Positions 1 through 5,073 are shown, counted from the stretch's first letter. The stretch is DNA of 5,073 nucleotides from Phycisphaerales bacterium (GCA_028288945.1 JAQGHH010000568.1:1-5073); one strand, 5' to 3'. The notes: generated by a model not told the origin, from the sequence alone. A program made the numbers and translations.

Positions 1-810
1 TCGAGTTACATGCTCGAGCATTTGGGGGCGATGCGATGGTCGCCGCACGTGAGTGTCGTGACGATGCTGGCGGCGGACCATATCGAATGGCACGGCTCAC
101 TGGCCGGATACCTTGACGCGAAGAAGAACATCGTCCGCTATCAGCGGCCCGATGACGTCGCGATCCTGAACGAAGAAAATCCCGAAGGCATGGCCCTCGG
201 CCGGGAAACGCGGGCACGGGTGGTTCCGTTCGGCGTCGAAGGCAGGCGGCCGTTCGAGTTGCTGCTGCCGGGGCGGCACAATCAGCTCAACGCACAGGCC
301 GCTTATGCGGCGGCGAGCGTGATGGGCGTCTCGTGGGGCGAAGCCCAGGAAGCGGCCGGATCATTTCCCGGACTGCCCCACCGCCTGGAGATGGTCCACG
401 AATCAGGCGGCGTGCGCTTCTACAACGACTCGATCGCCACCATCCCCGAAGCTGCGGTCGCCGCACTCGATTCATTCCCGACCAAGCGAGTCATCCAAAT
501 CGTCGGCGGCTACGACCATCACCTCCCGATCACCGCGATGTGCAACGCGCTGGTGGACAGGGCCAAGGCTGTCCTCTGCATCGGCAAGACGGGCGAGCAG
601 ATCGCGGATCTACTTGGCGGCTCGCCCCACACGTCTGCCGCGGCGGTTTATCGTTGCGGGGATCTTCCCACCGCCGTCCGTCTCGCCAAACAAATCGCCG
701 TGCCACAGGACATCGTCCTTCTCAGTACGGGGTACAAGAGCTTCGACCAGTTCGCCAACTTCGAGGAACGGGGAGAAACCTTCGCCCGCCTCGCCCGCGG
801 CCAGGGGTGA
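1..810 (+). CDS. murD: MurD, UDP-N-acetylmuramoyl-L-alanine:glutamate ligase (5' end missing)
   Basis: The product is a cytoplasmic Mur ligase that adds glutamate to UDP-MurNAc-L-Ala using ATP, in peptidoglycan precursor synthesis. The reading frame is open from base 1 and stops at TGA 808-810, giving 269 visible residues. Family members are about 440-460 aa, so the N-terminal UDP-binding domain and the ATP P-loop lie upstream. Visible landmarks, in fragment numbering, are SSYMLE (1-6, cf. SSFQLE), ADH (25-27), K41 at the position of the carbamylated lysine (E. coli K198), GRHNQLNAQAA (91-101), GLPHR (124-128) opening the C-terminal domain, NDSIAT (142-147), GGYDHH (169-174) and KSFDQFANFEERG (246-258). 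Two positions differ from E. coli: NDSKAT is NDSIAT, and the GGDGK lysine aligns with His174. Such variants occur in other MurD lineages and in the L-Glu-adding MurD2 group, so which glutamate isomer is used cannot be read from this. The family call is firm. Confidence 0.95.
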   Translation, partial: SSYMLEHLGAMRWSPHVSVVTMLAADHIEWHGSLAGYLDAKKNIVRYQRPDDVAILNEENPEGMALGRETRARVVPFGVEGRRPFELLLPGRHNQLNAQAAYAAASVMGVSWGEAQEAAGSFPGLPHRLEMVHESGGVRFYNDSIATIPEAAVAALDSFPTKRVIQIVGGYDHHLPITAMCNALVDRAKAVLCIGKTGEQIADLLGGSPHTSAAAVYRCGDLPTAVRLAKQIAVPQDIVLLSTGYKSFDQFANFEERGETFARLARGQG

Positions 811-823
811 TGCGCATGATCCT

Positions 824-879
824 CCCCAGCGATTGAGCCAACGCAAACTTCCCGCCGGCCGTCATTGCTGGCGCTGGGG
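824..879 (+). other. Inverted repeat / hairpin in the murD-bamD gap
   Basis: CCCCAGCG (824-831) and CGCTGGGG (872-879) are perfect 8-bp inverted arms separated by 40 nt. Nested inside, CGCCGGC (853-859) can pair with GCTGGCG (867-873), with one G-U pair and a 7-nt loop; it shares two bases with the outer right arm. No T-run follows, so this is not a standard intrinsic terminator for murD. The right arm falls in the spacer of the candidate promoter of the next gene, so it could be a regulator site, a murD 3'-end structure, or chance in GC-rich DNA. Confidence 0.35.
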
Positions 880-893
880 CCGGCCACTACAAT
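865..893 (+). promoter_or_regulatory. Candidate sigma70-type promoter for the bamD-like gene
   Basis: TACAAT (888-893) matches the TATAAT -10 consensus at 5 of 6 positions. TTGCTG (865-870) is a weak -35 match (3 of 6, but with the TTG core) at the preferred 17-bp spacing. Transcription would start near 900-902, at or just before the ATG at 902, so the message would have almost no 5' UTR. There is no Shine-Dalgarno motif between the box and the ATG, which fits leaderless translation. The geometry is seen in the sequence; function is inferred. Confidence 0.45.
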
Positions 894-901
894 TCCGCCC
901 C

Positions 902-1930
902 ATGGTCCGGACCGCTTTTTTGTTTGTCGCAATGTTGGGTTGCCTCGCGGGTGCGTCACGTGCCTGGGCACAGCCCAAGAGCTGGGAGTACGGCGGGACG
1001 GGGCAGTGGAAGGAATCGCAGACCGCCCCGGCGAGCAAGCCGGTGCTCAGTAACCCGACGCTCGACCGTGCCGAGCAGATGCTCGACGCCCGCCGGGCCG
1101 ATCACGCCCACGACCTGCTGCTCGACTGGCTCAAGAAAAATCCCGTCGCGCCAGACCGCGACCGCGGGCTGCTCCTGCTGGCCAAAGCCTACTTCGACAA
1201 CGGCGATCGCATCTGGTGCTTCTATCAGTGCGATGAATTGCTGGACAACTACCCGGACAGCAAGCTCTATTTCCCGGCGTTGGAGCTTCAGTACCGCGTG
1301 GCGGAAGAGTTTTTGAAGGGGTACAAGAAGCGGTTCCTCGGGCTCCCGATCATCGACATGGGTGACGAGGCGATAGAGATGCTCTTCCGCATTCAGGAAC
1401 GCTCGCCCGGCTCGCCCTTGGCGGAGCGGGCGCTGCTGAGGTCGGCGGATTATTACTACCACACGTTCGAGTACGACCTGGCGGCGGACGCCTACGGGGC
1501 GTTCGTGCGGATCTACCCGCGGAGCCCGGAGGTGCCGATGGCCCGGCTCCGGCAGGCGTTCGCCAATAACGCCCAGTTCCGCGGCCCCAAGTACGATGCC
1601 ACCCCCCTGCTCGACGCCCGCGCCCAGTTTCAGGACGTGCAGGTCCGCTATCCGGAGCTTGCCGAGAAAGCCAACGTCCGGCAATTAATCGAAGACATCG
1701 ACGGGCAACTCGCGGCCAAGGCGTATTACGACGCTGATTTTTACCGCCGGACCTTTCAGTACAAGGCCGCCGTCTTTCTCTACCGGCAGTTGATCCAGTC
1801 GTACCCGAATTCGCGTGACGCGCAACTGGCCAAACGGCAGCTCAAGGACATGCCAGCGTGGGCGCTCAACCAACCCCCGCCCCCGCCGCCCGCGGCGATC
1901 CCGACGTCGAGGCCGGCGGAAGGGCCGTGA
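902..1930 (+). CDS. bamD: BamD/YfiO-like TPR protein, exported (outer-membrane assembly)
   Basis: This 342-aa protein resembles BamD, the TPR subunit of the BAM complex that inserts beta-barrel proteins into the outer membrane. Residues 1-23 form a signal peptide with an AWA|Q site for signal peptidase I. The mature part has helical TPR-type pairs: 54-80, 87-119 (ending DNYPDSKLY), 174-210 (LAERALLRSADYYYHTFEYD, then IYPRSPEVP) and 274-312 (ending SYPNSRDAQLA). The recurring YP-x-S-x-x-A pattern between helices is typical of BamD. A Pro-rich tail follows, with six prolines at 325-330. Classical BamD is about 245 aa and is lipidated; here Cys14 sits in AMLGC, a poor lipobox, so anchoring is uncertain. 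The ATG at 902 is chosen because it gives an intact signal peptide and lies just behind a -10 box; the frame is open further upstream to 614, but that part overlaps murD and looks like a shadow. It could instead be another exported TPR scaffold. Confidence 0.75.
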   Translation: MVRTAFLFVAMLGCLAGASRAWAQPKSWEYGGTGQWKESQTAPASKPVLSNPTLDRAEQMLDARRADHAHDLLLDWLKKNPVAPDRDRGLLLLAKAYFDNGDRIWCFYQCDELLDNYPDSKLYFPALELQYRVAEEFLKGYKKRFLGLPIIDMGDEAIEMLFRIQERSPGSPLAERALLRSADYYYHTFEYDLAADAYGAFVRIYPRSPEVPMARLRQAFANNAQFRGPKYDATPLLDARAQFQDVQVRYPELAEKANVRQLIEDIDGQLAAKAYYDADFYRRTFQYKAAVFLYRQLIQSYPNSRDAQLAKRQLKDMPAWALNQPPPPPPAAIPTSRPAEGP

Positions 1931-1935
1931 GGCGG

Positions 1936-2086
1936 CCTGCTCCCTCTCCCTCCCAAGGAGAGGGCCGGGGTGAGGGCGAAGCGTGGTAAGTCTGGGAGCG
2001 CATCTTTTGCGAATTGCACCTTCTCTTGCGTTTTTGACGGTTCACCCTAACCCTAAACCCTCTCGCTGGGAGGGAGAGGGAACAGG
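1936..2086. repeat. MITE-like inverted-repeat element between bamD and lptE
   Basis: The left arm 1936-1964 and the reverse complement of the right arm 2058-2086 match at 26 of 29 positions. Looser similarity continues inward to about 1976 and 2043 (CCGGGGTGAGGG against TTAGGGTTAGGG). Each arm folds on its own: CCCTCTCC (1942-1949) pairs perfectly with GGAGAGGG (1957-1964) over a 7-nt loop, and CCCTCTC (2058-2064) pairs with GAGAGGG (2074-2080) over a 9-nt loop. The roughly 66-bp centre (1977-2042) shows no gene. Repeats of this CCCTCTCC-loop-GGAGAGGG-GTGAGGG look are, from memory, scattered through intergenic DNA of many GC-rich bacteria. No target-site duplication is evident. The right end overlaps the lptE ribosome binding site. 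The arrangement suggests either a small non-autonomous element or two inverted copies of a shorter repeat. Confidence 0.7.
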
Positions 2087-2088
2087 AG
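2084..2088 (+). promoter_or_regulatory. Ribosome binding site of lptE
   Basis: AGGAG lies 8 nt before the ATG at 2097, an ideal spacing, and it decides that start over the in-frame GTG at 1983. Bases 2084-2086 belong to the right arm of the upstream inverted repeat. In a read-through transcript they could pair with 1936-1938 and become partly hidden. Confidence 0.75.
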
Positions 2089-2096
2089 CGAGCCCG

Positions 2097-2633
2097 ATGA
2101 AAGCGTGGATTATTCCAGCTCTATTAGCCCTCGCAACGTCCGGCTGCGGCTATCACATGAGCGGCGTCGGTGAGAGTGATGCCAGTTTTCATAACAAGAC
2201 GCTGTACCGCGACGACGTGCGGACCGTGGCGGTGCCGATCTTCAGCAACCGCACGCGGTACACGGGGATCGAAATGCCGCTGAGCAAGGCGGTGATCAAT
2301 CAGCTTGAGGCGCAGTCTCCCTATAAGGTCGTGCCGCAGGAGCGGGCGGACACGATTTTGGAGGGGGAGATCACCGGCGTACGGATCAGCACGACGAGCA
2401 ACAACCGCGTGTCGGCGGTGCCGCAGGAGCAGATCTATTCGCTCATTGTGAAATTCACCTGGCGCGACCTGCGGAACGGACAGATCTATACGCAACGGAC
2501 CAACTTCGAGCAGACCGCGCCATATTACCCGACCCTTGCCGAAGACCGCTGGGTCGGCGAACAGCAGAACGTCGAACGGCTTGCCCTGGCGATCGTTCAG
2601 GAATTGCAGGCGGAGTGGGGGACGGGGAAGTAG
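2097..2633 (+). CDS. lptE: LptE, LPS-assembly outer-membrane lipoprotein
   Basis: The 178-aa product matches LptE, the lipoprotein that plugs the LptD barrel and helps place lipopolysaccharide in the outer leaflet of the outer membrane. Residues 1-16 are a short lipoprotein signal peptide ending TSGC, so Cys17 would be lipidated. The mature protein opens CGYHMSG, close to the CGY start common in LptE. Next come the strand TVAVPIFSNRTRYTGIE (43-59), a helix with SKAVINQLEAQ (63-73), strands ADTILEGEITGVRIST (84-99) and QIYSLIVKFTWRD (112-124), and a C-terminal helix 157-173. This order fits the LptE alpha/beta sandwich, and the length is ordinary for the family (about 160-200 aa). The start is set by the lipobox and by AGGAG 8 nt upstream. 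It lies 166 bp after the bamD-like gene across a repeat, so co-transcription is possible but not assured. A likely terminator follows. Its presence implies an Lpt system elsewhere in the genome. Confidence 0.85.
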   Translation: MKAWIIPALLALATSGCGYHMSGVGESDASFHNKTLYRDDVRTVAVPIFSNRTRYTGIEMPLSKAVINQLEAQSPYKVVPQERADTILEGEITGVRISTTSNNRVSAVPQEQIYSLIVKFTWRDLRNGQIYTQRTNFEQTAPYYPTLAEDRWVGEQQNVERLALAIVQELQAEWGTGK

Positions 2634-2636
2634 GTC

Positions 2637-2818
2637 GGGGTTCAGGGTTCAGGAGGAGCGAGGATGGAGGAGCGGAGTCCGCATTAACCTCCATTTTATT
2701 AATCTGCACTTTGCGATTTGCATTGCAATTCGGACGGCGGAGATTGCAAACTGCAAAGTGAAAATTGGCAGATCGGCGTTTGTCCGCCTTCCCTTGTGAA
2801 TCTCGAACCCTAATCCCC
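2637..2818. repeat. Decayed 182-bp palindromic element with nested inverted repeats
   Basis: The outer arms GGGGTTCAGGGTTC (2637-2650) and GAACCCTAATCCCC (2805-2818) are inverted and match at 12 of 14 positions. Moving inward, both arms keep the same word order: GCGGA (2672-2676) against TCCGC (2783-2787), ATCTGC (2702-2707) against GCAGAT (2768-2773), then CACTTTGCGATTTGCA (2707-2722) against TGCAAACTGCAAAGTG (2745-2760, 14 of 16). The matching order suggests one eroded palindrome rather than unrelated hairpins. The base composition of the core is much more AT-rich than the genes on either side. No transposase or clear target duplication is visible. Confidence 0.5.
2664..2700 (+). terminator. 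Probable Rho-independent terminator after lptE
   Basis: ATGGAGG (2664-2670) pairs perfectly with CCTCCAT (2688-2694), and the transcript then continues TTTATT, overlapping the last base of the stem. An extra small palindrome, GCGGA-g-TCCGC (2672-2682), sits in the loop. It begins 31 nt after the lptE stop. The 7-bp stem and the interrupted T-run make it moderate rather than strong. It would separate lptE from ftsH transcriptionally. Confidence 0.5.
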
Positions 2819-2916
2819 TCCCCCAAACGCTAATTCCGCGTCGTTCCCGTCCCGATAGAGGAAGAAGCGGGATAGCGCCTCCGGCCACCTTACATGGGCT
2901 CGGCGGTCCGGGTGGG

Positions 2917-2946
2917 TAGAAATGCCGGGGGGGACAACCTTATGAT
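2917..2946 (+). promoter_or_regulatory. Weak candidate promoter for ftsH
   Basis: TATGAT (2941-2946) matches the -10 consensus at 5 of 6 and TAGAAA (2917-2922) matches -35 at 4 of 6, with an 18-bp spacer. A start near 2953 would give a leader of about 106 nt containing the hairpins at 2971-3001 and 3022-3041. Other AT-rich positions between 2690 and 2730 could also serve, so this is tentative. Confidence 0.3.
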
Positions 2947-2970
2947 GGGATCGGGCGTATGACACAGATG

Positions 2971-3041
2971 GCCGGGACGGGTAAGCTGATGGCGTCCCGG
3001 CGGATGGATTGAACAGGCAACCGTGCTGTGCCCGCGGCACG
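2971..3041 (+). promoter_or_regulatory. Structured 5' leader of ftsH (two hairpins)
   Basis: GCCGGGACG (2971-2979) and CGTCCCGGC (2993-3001) form a perfect 9-bp GC-rich stem with a 13-nt loop and no following T-run. A second stem lies just before the ribosome binding site. It can form as GTGCC (3028-3032) with GGCAC (3036-3040), or as CGTGC (3022-3026) with GCACG (3037-3041). I do not recognise a known riboswitch. The structures are seen in the sequence; a regulatory role is only a possibility. Confidence 0.4.
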
Positions 3042-3044
3042 AAG

Positions 3045-3049
3045 AAGGA
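3045..3049 (+). promoter_or_regulatory. Ribosome binding site of ftsH
   Basis: AAGGA lies 9 nt before the ATG at 3059 and supports that start. It begins only a few bases after the small leader hairpin that ends at 3040-3041. Confidence 0.7.
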
Positions 3050-3058
3050 CGTAAACCC

Positions 3059-5073
3059 ATGGCAGAGCAACGACCCGACCGCCCCTCGCCCAAGCGTCCC
3101 CGACCGGGGCTGCCCAACGGGGGAATCCGTTTCGGACGAGGGTTGCTGGGCTGGATCCTGTTTGTCGCGTTGGTGCTGATGGTCTTTGCGTTCGTGCAGA
3201 GCACCAAGCGCGAATACACCGCGATTCCGTTCAGTGAATTCCTCGCGAAGATGCGCACCGCCAGCGTGCAATCCCTCATCATCGAGGGCGACAATATCAA
3301 AGGCAAGTTCAACAGCGAGACGGTTGTCAGCGGCTTGCCGAACGGATCGGCGAAGATCCTGAAATTCCAGACCGACGCCCCCGCCGGAACCCTCCAGCAG
3401 TGGCAGTTCGTGGAGTGGCTCGACAAGAATCGCGGCACCGCGACCGTGGAGGTCGTCAACACCAATAACATCCTGATGCAGGTGATCGTGCCGCTGGTCC
3501 CCTGGATCCTGATCTTCGGCTTCGTCTGGTTCTTTGTCTTCCGCCAACTGCGCAACAGCGCCGGCGCGGGAGGCATGCTTGGCAACTTCGGCAAGGCCCG
3601 CGCCAAGGTCATGAGCAAGGAGCACACGAACATTACCTTCGACGACGTGGCCGGCATTGAAGAGGCCAAGGAAGAGGTGATGGAGATCGTGGAGTTCCTT
3701 AAGAACCCCAAGAAATTCCAGCGATTGGGCGGCCGCATCCCCCGCGGCGTGCTCCTGGTGGGCGAGCCGGGCACCGGCAAAACCCTTCTCGCCAAGGCCA
3801 TCGCCGGCGAGGCGGACGTGCCGTTCTTCTCGATCTCCGGTTCCGACTTCGTCGAGATGTTCGTCGGCGTGGGCGCGAGCCGCGTCCGCGACCTTTTCAA
3901 ACAGGCCAAGGACAACAGCCCGTGCATCATCTTCCTGGACGAAATCGACGCCGTCGGCCGTCGCCGAGGCAGCGGATTTTCCTCCGGCGGGCATGACGAG
4001 CGCGAGCAGACGCTGAATGCCATCCTCGTCGAGATGGACGGGTTCGATACCAACGACCAGGTGATCGTCTGTGCCGCCACCAACCGGGTGGACGTGCTGG
4101 ACCCGGCGCTGACGCGTCCGGGCCGGTTCGATCGGCAGATCACGGTGCCGCTGCCCGACGTGAAGGGGCGGTTCGAAATTTTGAAGGTCCACAGCCGGAA
4201 GGTGAAGCTGGGGCCGAACGTGGATATGCTGAAGCTGGCCCGGGCGACGCCCGGATTCAGCGGGGCGGACCTGGCCGCGATCATCAACGAGTCGGCGCTT
4301 GGCGCGACGCTCGCGGGCAAGGAGTACATCGAGCAGGACGATCTTGAGGAGGCGCGCGACAAGGTCCGCTGGGGCCGGGCGCGCAAGAGCCGCGTGATCG
4401 ACGAAAAGGAAAAACTCGCCACGGCCTACCACGAGGCGGGACATACCGTGATTCAGTGGCTGGAGAAGGAAGCCGACCCCATCCACAAGGTGACGATCAT
4501 CCCCCGGGGCAACTACGGCGGCGCGACGATGGCGCTGCCGGAGAAGGACCGGATGAGCTACTCGCGCAAATGGTGCATCGCGACCATGAAGACCATGTTC
4601 GCGGGGCGCATCGCCGAGGAGATGTTCACCGGGGACATCAATACCGGAGCAATGAGCGACATCCGCCAGGCCAGTGCGATCGCCCGCCGGATGGTCCGGG
4701 AATGGGGCATGAACGACCGCCTGGGGTTCGTGTTCTACGGCGACGACGACAGCCGGCCCAACATGATGGGCGGCTTCGGCGACAGCCGCGAGTACTCGGA
4801 AGACACGGCCAAGATGATCGATGAGGAGGTCAAGAAGCTGATCGACCGCCTCTATGACGAGACGCACAAGATCCTCGAAGCCAACCGCGAGCGGGTCGAG
4901 GCACTGGCCAAGGCGCTGCTGCGGTACGAGACGCTGGACGCGTCCGATGTGGACCGGATCATGCGTGGCGATAACCTCACGAAGCCGACGGTGGGCGACC
5001 TGCTCGAGCGTGAAAACCGCCGGGGCACGGTGGTCCAGCCGAGCACCGACCCCAAGCAGCCGGACGTGCGGCC
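3059..5073 (+). CDS. ftsH: FtsH, ATP-dependent zinc metalloprotease (3' end cut by window)
   Basis: FtsH is a hexameric inner-membrane AAA+ protease that unfolds and degrades misfolded membrane proteins and regulatory substrates (LpxC and sigma32 in E. coli). The frame gives 671 complete residues with no stop before the window end. A Pro/Arg-rich cytoplasmic tail (1-28), longer than in E. coli, precedes TM1 (29-47). A periplasmic domain follows (48-141), then TM2 (142-161). The AAA+ module has Walker A GEPGTGKT (235-242; most homologues have GPPGTGKT), the pore motif FVGVG, Walker B IIFLDEID (290-297), and a second region of homology, ATNRVDVLDPALTRPGRFDR (340-359), with arginine fingers R356 and R359. 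The peptidase has HEAGH (458-462) with catalytic E459, and D534 in TGAMSDI as the likely third zinc ligand. All catalytic residues are present, so it should be active. The C-terminal coiled region runs through about 605-640, and only a short tail is missing. It probably forms its own transcription unit behind a terminator. Confidence 0.97.
   Translation, partial: MAEQRPDRPSPKRPRPGLPNGGIRFGRGLLGWILFVALVLMVFAFVQSTKREYTAIPFSEFLAKMRTASVQSLIIEGDNIKGKFNSETVVSGLPNGSAKILKFQTDAPAGTLQQWQFVEWLDKNRGTATVEVVNTNNILMQVIVPLVPWILIFGFVWFFVFRQLRNSAGAGGMLGNFGKARAKVMSKEHTNITFDDVAGIEEAKEEVMEIVEFLKNPKKFQRLGGRIPRGVLLVGEPGTGKTLLAKAIAGEADVPFFSISGSDFVEMFVGVGASRVRDLFKQAKDNSPCIIFLDEIDAVGRRRGSGFSSGGHDEREQTLNAILVEMDGFDTNDQVIVCAATNRVDVLDPALTRPGRFDRQITVPLPDVKGRFEILKVHSRKVKLGPNVDMLKLARATPGFSGADLAAIINESALGATLAGKEYIEQDDLEEARDKVRWGRARKSRVIDEKEKLATAYHEAGHTVIQWLEKEADPIHKVTIIPRGNYGGATMALPEKDRMSYSRKWCIATMKTMFAGRIAEEMFTGDINTGAMSDIRQASAIARRMVREWGMNDRLGFVFYGDDDSRPNMMGGFGDSREYSEDTAKMIDEEVKKLIDRLYDETHKILEANRERVEALAKALLRYETLDASDVDRIMRGDNLTKPTVGDLLERENRRGTVVQPSTDPKQPDVR

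Larger units (their letters stand above)
2634..3058. other. 425-bp intergenic region between lptE and ftsH
   Basis: No convincing gene lies here on either strand. The region contains, in order, a TTCAGGG tandem (2641-2652), a likely terminator (2664-2700), an AT-richer stretch with TTTGCA-type words (about 2691-2770) unlike the surrounding GC-rich coding DNA, a second inverted arm (2805-2818), about 100 bp with no signal I can support, and the ftsH promoter candidate and structured leader (about 2917-3058). The long reverse-strand open frames that cross it also run through ftsH and are compositional shadows. Confidence 0.7.

Noticed and set aside
333..836. 167-aa + strand open frame inside murD.
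   Set aside because: It is an Arg/Pro-rich out-of-frame shadow of the conserved MurD C-terminal domain.
614..901. Upstream in-frame extension of the bamD-like gene, which would give 438 aa.
   Set aside because: It overlaps murD by about 200 bp, is Arg/Pro/Ser-rich with no domain, and would bury a clean signal peptide that begins at 902.
956..1684. 242-aa reverse-strand open frame opposite the bamD-like gene.
   Set aside because: It is a compositional shadow; the + strand frame has a signal peptide and TPR helices.
1942..1964. Terminator of the bamD-like gene (8-bp GC stem).
   Set aside because: No T-run follows the stem; it is one module of the repeat, so termination is not supported by sequence alone.
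1957..1976. Possible G-quadruplex in the left repeat module.
   Set aside because: Only three runs of three or more G are present, the fourth being GG, and the same G-runs are better explained as one side of a perfect hairpin.
2045..2060. Telomere-like CCCTAACCCTAAACCC.
   Set aside because: It is only two to three units long, interior to a bacterial chromosome segment, and part of the inverted-repeat module whose other copy reads CCGGGGTGAGGG.
1983..2096. Longer lptE start at GTG 1983.
   Set aside because: It would translate the repeat element and bury the lipobox; AGGAG and the ATG at 2097 fit far better.
2894..2962. 22-codon open frame upstream of ftsH.
   Set aside because: No ribosome binding site, Gly-rich chance composition, and it would lie largely upstream of the best candidate transcription start.
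2968..3012. 14-codon leader peptide (MAGTGKLMASRRMD) spanning the ftsH leader hairpin.
   Set aside because: It has no Shine-Dalgarno, no run of regulatory codons and no sign of selection; short frames like this are common by chance.
2810..4867. Very long reverse-strand open frames (685 aa, plus 510 aa at 2890-4422) opposite ftsH.
   Set aside because: They mirror ftsH codons in GC-rich DNA, their translations are low-complexity (His/Val/Asp/Leu-rich or Ser/Arg-rich) with no family resemblance, and the + strand carries an unmistakable FtsH.

Overview
The window reads as part of the chromosome of a GC-rich Gram-negative-type bacterium, most plausibly a planctomycete of the Phycisphaerae kind. 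That guess rests on the style of the proteins (a MurD with NDSIAT and GGYD motifs, a long BamD-like TPR protein, a short LptE beginning CGYH, and an FtsH with a Pro/Arg-rich N-terminal extension) and on intergenic repeats of the CCCTCTCC...GGAGAGGG type. No rRNA or other phylogenetic marker is present, so the assignment is an inference.

All four genes lie on the + strand and serve the cell envelope. Bases 1-810 are the 3' part of murD (peptidoglycan precursor ligase). Bases 902-1930 encode an exported, TPR-rich BamD/YfiO-like protein. Its ATG lies 8 nt after a TACAAT box and has no Shine-Dalgarno, so its mRNA may be leaderless. Bases 2097-2633 encode the lipoprotein LptE (lipopolysaccharide insertion). 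From 3059 to the window end runs ftsH, an inner-membrane AAA+ zinc protease that lacks only its extreme C-terminus here. Together they cover peptidoglycan synthesis, outer-membrane protein assembly, LPS export and membrane quality control, which suits a didermic bacterium that makes peptidoglycan.

The less ordinary material is between the genes. The 166-bp gap before lptE holds a 151-bp MITE-like inverted repeat (arms 26/29 identical) whose right end overlaps the lptE ribosome binding site. The 425-bp gap between lptE and ftsH holds a likely Rho-independent terminator, a decayed 182-bp palindromic element with nested inverted repeats, and a structured ftsH leader with a perfect 9-bp stem. The murD/bamD gap has a perfect 8-bp inverted repeat that overlaps the candidate promoter.

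I see no mobile-element gene, CRISPR array, tRNA, rRNA or defence system. The protein content is housekeeping. The observations most worth checking are the repeat over the lptE RBS, the possible leaderless start, and the MurD substitutions at substrate-site positions.
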